Positions 59,841 to 64,000 of a stretch of 64,000 nt of DNA are shown piece by piece. Below the pieces are notes generated by a model. It worked only from the letters and a program-made list of their open reading frames with translations. It was not told the origin of the DNA and searched no databases. Location: the NCBI RefSeq assembly GCF_001922305.1, contig NZ_CP018839.1, forward strand, positions 3,472,001 through 3,536,000. The letters run 5' to 3'. Position numbers and translations under genes: made by a program. Within the stretch, counting starts at the first letter, position 1; every line of letters starts with the position of its first letter. Source of the stretch: Thauera chlorobenzoica. Its GTDB lineage: Bacteria > Pseudomonadota > Gammaproteobacteria > Burkholderiales > Rhodocyclaceae.

Positions 59841-59927
59841 ACACGGCGCACACGCCGCACACGCCACAGCCTCGTCCGCGCGGAGCGACGCGGCCAGACG
59901 GGGGGCGGCCGGCGCGCTTTCGATCGA

Positions 59928-61373
59928 TCAGGCGGTGCCGCCCACCGTCAGCCCGTCGATGCGCAGCGTCGGCTGGCCGACCCCGACCGGCACGCTCTGG
60001 CCGTCCTTGCCGCAGGTGCCGACCCCGGGGTCGAGCGCCATGTCGTTGCCGACCATCTTCACCTTGGTCAGCGCATCCGGGCCGTTGCCGATCAGGGTCG
60101 CCCCCTTCACCGGGCGGGTGACCTTGCCGTTCTCGATCAAGTAGGCTTCGGCGGTCGAGAACACGAACTTGCCCGACGTGATATCGACCTGGCCGCCGCC
60201 AAAATTGGCCGCATACAAGCCCTTCTTCACCGAGCGGATGATCTCTTCCGGCGCCTTGTCGCCGTTCAGCATGTAGGTGTTGGTCATGCGCGGCAGCGGC
60301 AGGTGGGCGAAGGACTCGCGCCGGCCGTTGCCGGTCGGCGCCATCCCCATCAGGCGGGCGTTCATCATGTCCTGGAGGTAGCCGGTGAGGATGCCGTCCT
60401 CGATCAGCACGGTACGCTCGGTGGGATTGCCTTCGTCGTCGATCGACAGCGAGCCGCGGCGATCGGGCAGGGTGCCGTCATCGACCACGGTGACTCCTTT
60501 CGCCGCCACCTGCTGACCGATGCGCCCGGAAAACGCCGAACTGCCCTTGCGGTTGAAGTCGCCTTCGAGGCCGTGGCCGATCGCCTCGTGGAGCAGGATC
60601 CCCGGCCACCCCGGACCGAGCACCACCGGCATGCTGCCGGCCGGCACCGGATCGGCGCCCAGGTTAACCCGCGCCTGATGCACTGCCGCGCGGGCGTAGG
60701 TACGCAGCCGCTCGTCGTCGAAATAACCGTAATCGTAGCGCCCGCCGCCGCCGCCACTGCCCTGCTCGCGGCGGCCGTTCTCTTCCATGATCACGGTCAG
60801 CGACACCCGCACCAGCGGGCGCACATCCGCCGCCAGGTGGCCGTCACTGCGCGCCACCATCACCACCTCCCACGAACCGGCGATATGCGCCATGACCTGG
60901 GTCACGCGCGAATCCTCGGCGCGGGCGAGGCTTTCCAGGCGTTCGAGCAGCTTCACCTTGGCGGTGTCGTCGAGCGAATCGAGGGGGTCGTCGGCGCGGT
61001 AAAGGCGGTTCTCGCGCCCATGCCGGCGGATGCCGACCTGGCGCCGCTCGCCGGCGACGGCAATCGCGCGCGTCGTCGTCGCGGCCCCCAGCAGCGCATC
61101 CAGCGAGATGTCGTCCGAGTAGGCGAAGGCGGTCTTCTCGCCGCTGATCGCACGCACGCCGACCCCCTGCTCGATGTCGAAGCTGCCCGATTTGACGATG
61201 CCTTCTTCCAGGCTCCAGGCTTCGGAGCGCTGGTACTGGAAGTACAGGTCGGCGAAGTCGATGTCGTGGCGCATCAGCGCGCGGAAGGTTTTTTCCAGTT
61301 CCGCCTCGCCGAGCCCATAGGGCGACAGCAGATGACGATCGGCGATATCCAGCAGGGAGGTATTGTTGCTCAT
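59928..61373 (-). CDS. tldD: Metalloprotease TldD
   Basis: This 481-residue protein is the TldD subunit of the TldD-TldE protease, with the metal motif [11 protein letters not shown] (HExxxH) near residue 257 and the downstream [26 protein letters not shown]. It acts with TldE/PmbA in breakdown of unfolded peptides and in maturation of modified peptides such as microcin B17. The start at 61373 (MSNNTSLLD) is preferred to an in-frame ATG 75 bases earlier. It follows the nitrilase-family gene and yhdP on the same strand, a conserved order. Confidence 0.95.
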   Translation of the reverse strand: MSNNTSLLDIADRHLLSPYGLGEAELEKTFRALMRHDIDFADLYFQYQRSEAWSLEEGIVKSGSFDIEQGVGVRAISGEKTAFAYSDDISLDALLGAATTTRAIAVAGERRQVGIRRHGRENRLYRADDPLDSLDDTAKVKLLERLESLARAEDSRVTQVMAHIAGSWEVVMVARSDGHLAADVRPLVRVSLTVIMEENGRREQGSGGGGGRYDYGYFDDERLRTYARAAVHQARVNLGADPVPAGSMPVVLGPGWPGILLHEAIGHGLEGDFNRKGSSAFSGRIGQQVAAKGVTVVDDGTLPDRRGSLSIDDEGNPTERTVLIEDGILTGYLQDMMNARLMGMAPTGNGRRESFAHLPLPRMTNTYMLNGDKAPEEIIRSVKKGLYAANFGGGQVDITSGKFVFSTAEAYLIENGKVTRPVKGATLIGNGPDALTKVKMVGNDMALDPGVGTCGKDGQSVPVGVGQPTLRIDGLTVGGTA

Positions 61374-61451
61374 TGAAAATCCTCGGTACGGTGCCGGGTT
61401 GGACCGGCCCCGAGTGAAAACGATCGGCCGACGCGGCCGCTCCAGCAAAGC

Positions 61452-62297
61452 TCAGCCCAGGCGACGGTGGCGCAGCGCCGGCAGGCTTTCGCGCACCGCA
61501 GCGATGCGCGCCGGGTCGAGCTCGGCGAGCACCACGCCGGGCCCTTCGTCGCGGCAGGCGAGCACCTCGCCCCAGGGGTCGATGATCATCGTGTGCCCCC
61601 AGGTGACGCGCCCGCCCGGATGGCGGCCGCCCTGCGCCGGCGCGATCACGTAGCACTGGTTCTCGATCGCGCGCGCGCGCAGCAGCACTTCCCAGTGCGC
61701 CCGCCCGGTGGTGAAGGTGAACGCCGCCGGCAGTACGATCAGGTCGACTTCGCCCATCGCCCGGAACAGCTCCGGAAAGCGCAGGTCGTAACACACCGAC
61801 AGCCCGGTGCGCCCGGCCGGCGAATCGAAACAGCACACTTCGCCGCCCTGCTCGATGGTCGCGGCTTCGTCGTAGTGCTCCTCGCCGCGGCGAAAGCCGA
61901 ACAGGTGGATCTTGTCATAGCGCGCGACACGGCGCCCCTGGTCGTCGAACACCAGGGTGCTGTTGCGCACTTTGTCATCGGTGCTGGCGCGCAGCGGAAT
62001 CGTGCCGCCGACCAGCCACACGCCGTGGCGACGCGCGGTGGCGGCGAGAAAGGCCTGCAGCGGACCATCGCCTTCGGCTTCGCGGAGGCGTACCTTGGCG
62101 GACTCGTCGGCGCTGATCAGGGCAAAATATTCGGGCAGGGCGACCAGCGCGGCCCCGGCGGCGGCGGCTTCGGCCACCAGCGCGGCAACCGCTTCGAGGT
62201 TGGCATCGACGTCGGGGCCGGAGACGGTCTGGATCGCGGCGATGCGGACCGGGCCGGGCGGTCGGTGGAAAGCTTGGGCGGTGAGGCTGGAGTTCAT
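61452..62297 (-). CDS. Carbon-nitrogen hydrolase (nitrilase superfamily)
   Basis: The 281-residue enzyme has the Glu-Lys-Cys triad of the family: E in VALPEYFAL (about residue 56), K in RYDKIHLFGF, and C in LSVCYDLRFPELF (about residue 167). It resembles the Nit1/NitFhit branch, whose known activity is removal of deaminated glutathione and similar amides. It is placed between tldD and yhdP, as in many beta- and gammaproteobacteria. Substrate inferred only from family. Confidence 0.92.
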   Translation of the reverse strand: MNSSLTAQAFHRPPGPVRIAAIQTVSGPDVDANLEAVAALVAEAAAAGAALVALPEYFALISADESAKVRLREAEGDGPLQAFLAATARRHGVWLVGGTIPLRASTDDKVRNSTLVFDDQGRRVARYDKIHLFGFRRGEEHYDEAATIEQGGEVCCFDSPAGRTGLSVCYDLRFPELFRAMGEVDLIVLPAAFTFTTGRAHWEVLLRARAIENQCYVIAPAQGGRHPGGRVTWGHTMIIDPWGEVLACRDEGPGVVLAELDPARIAAVRESLPALRHRRLG

Positions 62298-62383
62298 CTG
62301 TCGTGTCGCTTGGGGTCGGAAGAGAGGCAGGCGCAGAACCGGCGGCCCAGCCCGCAGATGCGGCCCCGGCAGCGCCGGGCGCG

Positions 62384-64000
62384 CTATTGGGCCGGCGGCA
62401 GTTCGACGCTGCCGCGCTTGACGACCTGCGGGTCGGTCCAGGTGCCGCTGACGGCGTATTCAAAGGCGAAGAGCTTTTCGATCGGGTCGCTGAGCACCTT
62501 CTGCGCCAGATAGGCCGCGACCCCGACCGCAGGGTTGAGCAGCCCGGCCGCGGCGCCGATCGCGACCGACTCCGACAGCGTCGGCTGCACGAAGACCCGC
62601 AGATCCTGGGTCTCCGCCACCAGGTCGGTCGCGCCGCTCATCCTGATCCGCGCAGCAGGCCCGCGGATTTCAAGCTCCTCGGTGCGCAACACCCCGGCAG
62701 CCACGTCGATGCTACCGGAAATGCGATCGAAGGCGAATCCTTCCGAAAACACATCGCGAAAATCCAGCGTGATGCGCCGCGGCAGCGACTGCAGGCTGAG
62801 GATGCCGAGCAGGCGGCCGACACCGGGCTCGAGCTTGTTGAACTGGCCGGCGCCCGTCTCCAGGGTCAGCCGGCCGGCCAGCGACGGATAGTCGATGCGC
62901 GTCGGCGCGCCCTCCCAGCCAATGTCGCCGGCCACCGTCGCCGCCCCGCCGCGCACCACATCGGGATAGCCCAGGCGGCGCGAAAGGCGCCCGACATCGG
63001 CGGTTTCCAGGCGGAACGTCATCTGCGTGCGCTGGCGCCCGGCCGCCTGCCACTGCCCCTTGCCCGCCAGCCGGCCATCGGGGTTGTCGAGCGCGAAGCG
63101 TTCGAGCTGCCACAGTCCCCCGCGATTGCGGGCGAACACTTCGAGCCGCCCCAGTTCCAGCCCGCGCAGGCGGAAGCGTTCGGCCACCACGTCCAGTGCC
63201 GGCAGCCGGCGCGGCGGAGTATGGATTTCCTCACCGCCATCGGGCTCGCCCGGCTCGCCTTCGCTACCGACGGACAAATGCCGGAAGCGGGCGGACAAGG
63301 CGCCACCGCCCGCCCTGCGCCAGTCGAAGTCGCCTTCGGCGAGGTCGCTGTCGAGCCGGGCCTTCCAGCCGCCGGGATCGGCCACCGCGCGCAGATCCAC
63401 CGCCTTCAGGCTGTGGCCGAAGGCGAGGACCTCGTCGGCCGCCAAAGTGATGCCGCCAAGGGGCAGGCCGCCAGCCGCTTCGGCGCCCCCCCCGGCCTCC
63501 TCCTCGCCCACCTCGTCGGCGGCGTCCTCGCCGTCTTCGAGCACCCGCCGCCAGGCATCGAAGTCGAGCCGGTCGAGAACCGCAGCGATGCGCACCCCAC
63601 GGGTCGAGGCGGGCACGGCATCGGCCGTCGCGCGGCCAAGCGCCACCCCCCCGGCGAGCGAGGTCCAGGCCGCTGAGCTGCGCTGCAGTTCGGCCCGGGC
63701 GAGGGTACCGAGCTGCAGGGTGATCGTGGTCGACGCCTGCCCCGCGGGATACTCGAACATCAGCTGCAGCGGCCAACGCTCCGTTCCCGACTTGTTGAGC
63801 GGTGCGGGCAGGCTGGAGACCAGCCCCGCCAGGTCGGAGCTGAACTCCCCCCGTGTTCCGCTCTTGCCGATGCCGATCAGCATCTTCCAGTCGAGGGTGC
63901 CGGAGAGGTTGTCGAGCGCCGGCTGCGCATAGGCGGCGCGCAAAGCCGAAACCGCCGCCTTGCCTTCGGCTTCGAAACGCACTCCGCCGTCGGCGGCGGT
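62384..64000 (-). CDS. yhdP: YhdP family AsmA-like protein, C-terminal part (cut by right edge)
   Basis: The frame is open through the right edge and gives about 539 C-terminal residues; full YhdP proteins are about 1,270 or more. Beta-rich repeats, GVRIAAVLDRLDFDAWRRVLE, VAGDIGWEGAPTRIDYPSLAGRLTLETGAGQFNKLEPGVGRLLGILSLQSLPRR, and the late YLAQKVLSDPIEKLFAFEYAVSGTW are typical. AsmA-like YhdP forms part of the phospholipid bridge from inner to outer membrane. It precedes the nitrilase gene. The true start lies outside the window. Confidence 0.93.
   Translation of the reverse strand, partial: TAADGGVRFEAEGKAAVSALRAAYAQPALDNLSGTLDWKMLIGIGKSGTRGEFSSDLAGLVSSLPAPLNKSGTERWPLQLMFEYPAGQASTTITLQLGTLARAELQRSSAAWTSLAGGVALGRATADAVPASTRGVRIAAVLDRLDFDAWRRVLEDGEDAADEVGEEEAGGGAEAAGGLPLGGITLAADEVLAFGHSLKAVDLRAVADPGGWKARLDSDLAEGDFDWRRAGGGALSARFRHLSVGSEGEPGEPDGGEEIHTPPRRLPALDVVAERFRLRGLELGRLEVFARNRGGLWQLERFALDNPDGRLAGKGQWQAAGRQRTQMTFRLETADVGRLSRRLGYPDVVRGGAATVAGDIGWEGAPTRIDYPSLAGRLTLETGAGQFNKLEPGVGRLLGILSLQSLPRRITLDFRDVFSEGFAFDRISGSIDVAAGVLRTEELEIRGPAARIRMSGATDLVAETQDLRVFVQPTLSESVAIGAAAGLLNPAVGVAAYLAQKVLSDPIEKLFAFEYAVSGTWTDPQVVKRGSVELPPAQ

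Overview
The window looks like the chromosome of a high-G+C betaproteobacterium, most likely a denitrifying Rhodocyclales/Zoogloeaceae member (Thauera, Azoarcus or Aromatoleum type). The reasons are a complete cbb3 oxidase cluster, a DNR-like Crp/Fnr regulator, Fnr-type operators, adjacent dimeric and monomeric isocitrate dehydrogenases with AceK, and the yhdP-nitrilase-tldD order. Genus is inferred from gene content and family resemblance only. I see no phage, insertion sequence, rRNA or CRISPR. It reads as core chromosome, and most of the novelty lies in the intergenic regions.

Left part (1-12.5 kb): micro-oxic respiration. SirB2, a DNR-like regulator, a beta-CASP nuclease and a universal stress protein (its promoter carries an Fnr-type box) precede a minus-strand cbb3 block read ccoI-ccoS, then ccoN-ccoO-ccoQ-ccoP-ccoG-fixH. 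The ccoS-ccoN gap holds a second Fnr box at the ccoN promoter, a 50-bp perfect palindrome with a third Fnr-like core, and what looks like an Fnr-dependent small RNA of about 97 nt. A tRNA-Thr(CGT) follows.

Middle (12.9-38.6 kb): TauE/SafE, LrgA/LrgB, a BT1-type transporter, an EF-G-like GTPase, an orphan DUF4212 protein, and a DUF4212 + sodium:solute symporter pair (acetate-type). Then comes the isocitrate branch point: icd, monomeric idh and divergent aceK, with isocitrate lyase (aceA) about 8 kb further on. The aceA promoter region and the idh/aceK gap share a TTTCA-N5-TGAAA inverted repeat, which suggests one regulator. Housekeeping genes lie between (NUDIX, dut, coaBC, radC, rpmB-rpmG, csp, clpS-clpA, rraA).

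Right part (38.6-64 kb): a Spy-like periplasmic protein, an OmpR/EnvZ-type pair, a SpoIIAA-like protein with a sulfurtransferase, murI, tyrS, an M23 peptidase, erpA, argC, rplM-rpsI, an OsmC-like protein, an overlapping run rubrerythrin / Fe-S protein / DUF3501 / CNP1-like / coq7, rppH, proS, a lytic transglycosylase, bactofilin, a GlrR-like sigma-54 activator, tldD, a nitrilase-family hydrolase and the C-terminal part of yhdP. Upstream of rplM is a second strong sRNA candidate of about 110 nt. It has its own promoter and terminator, and a loop that mimics the anti-Shine-Dalgarno end of 16S rRNA.
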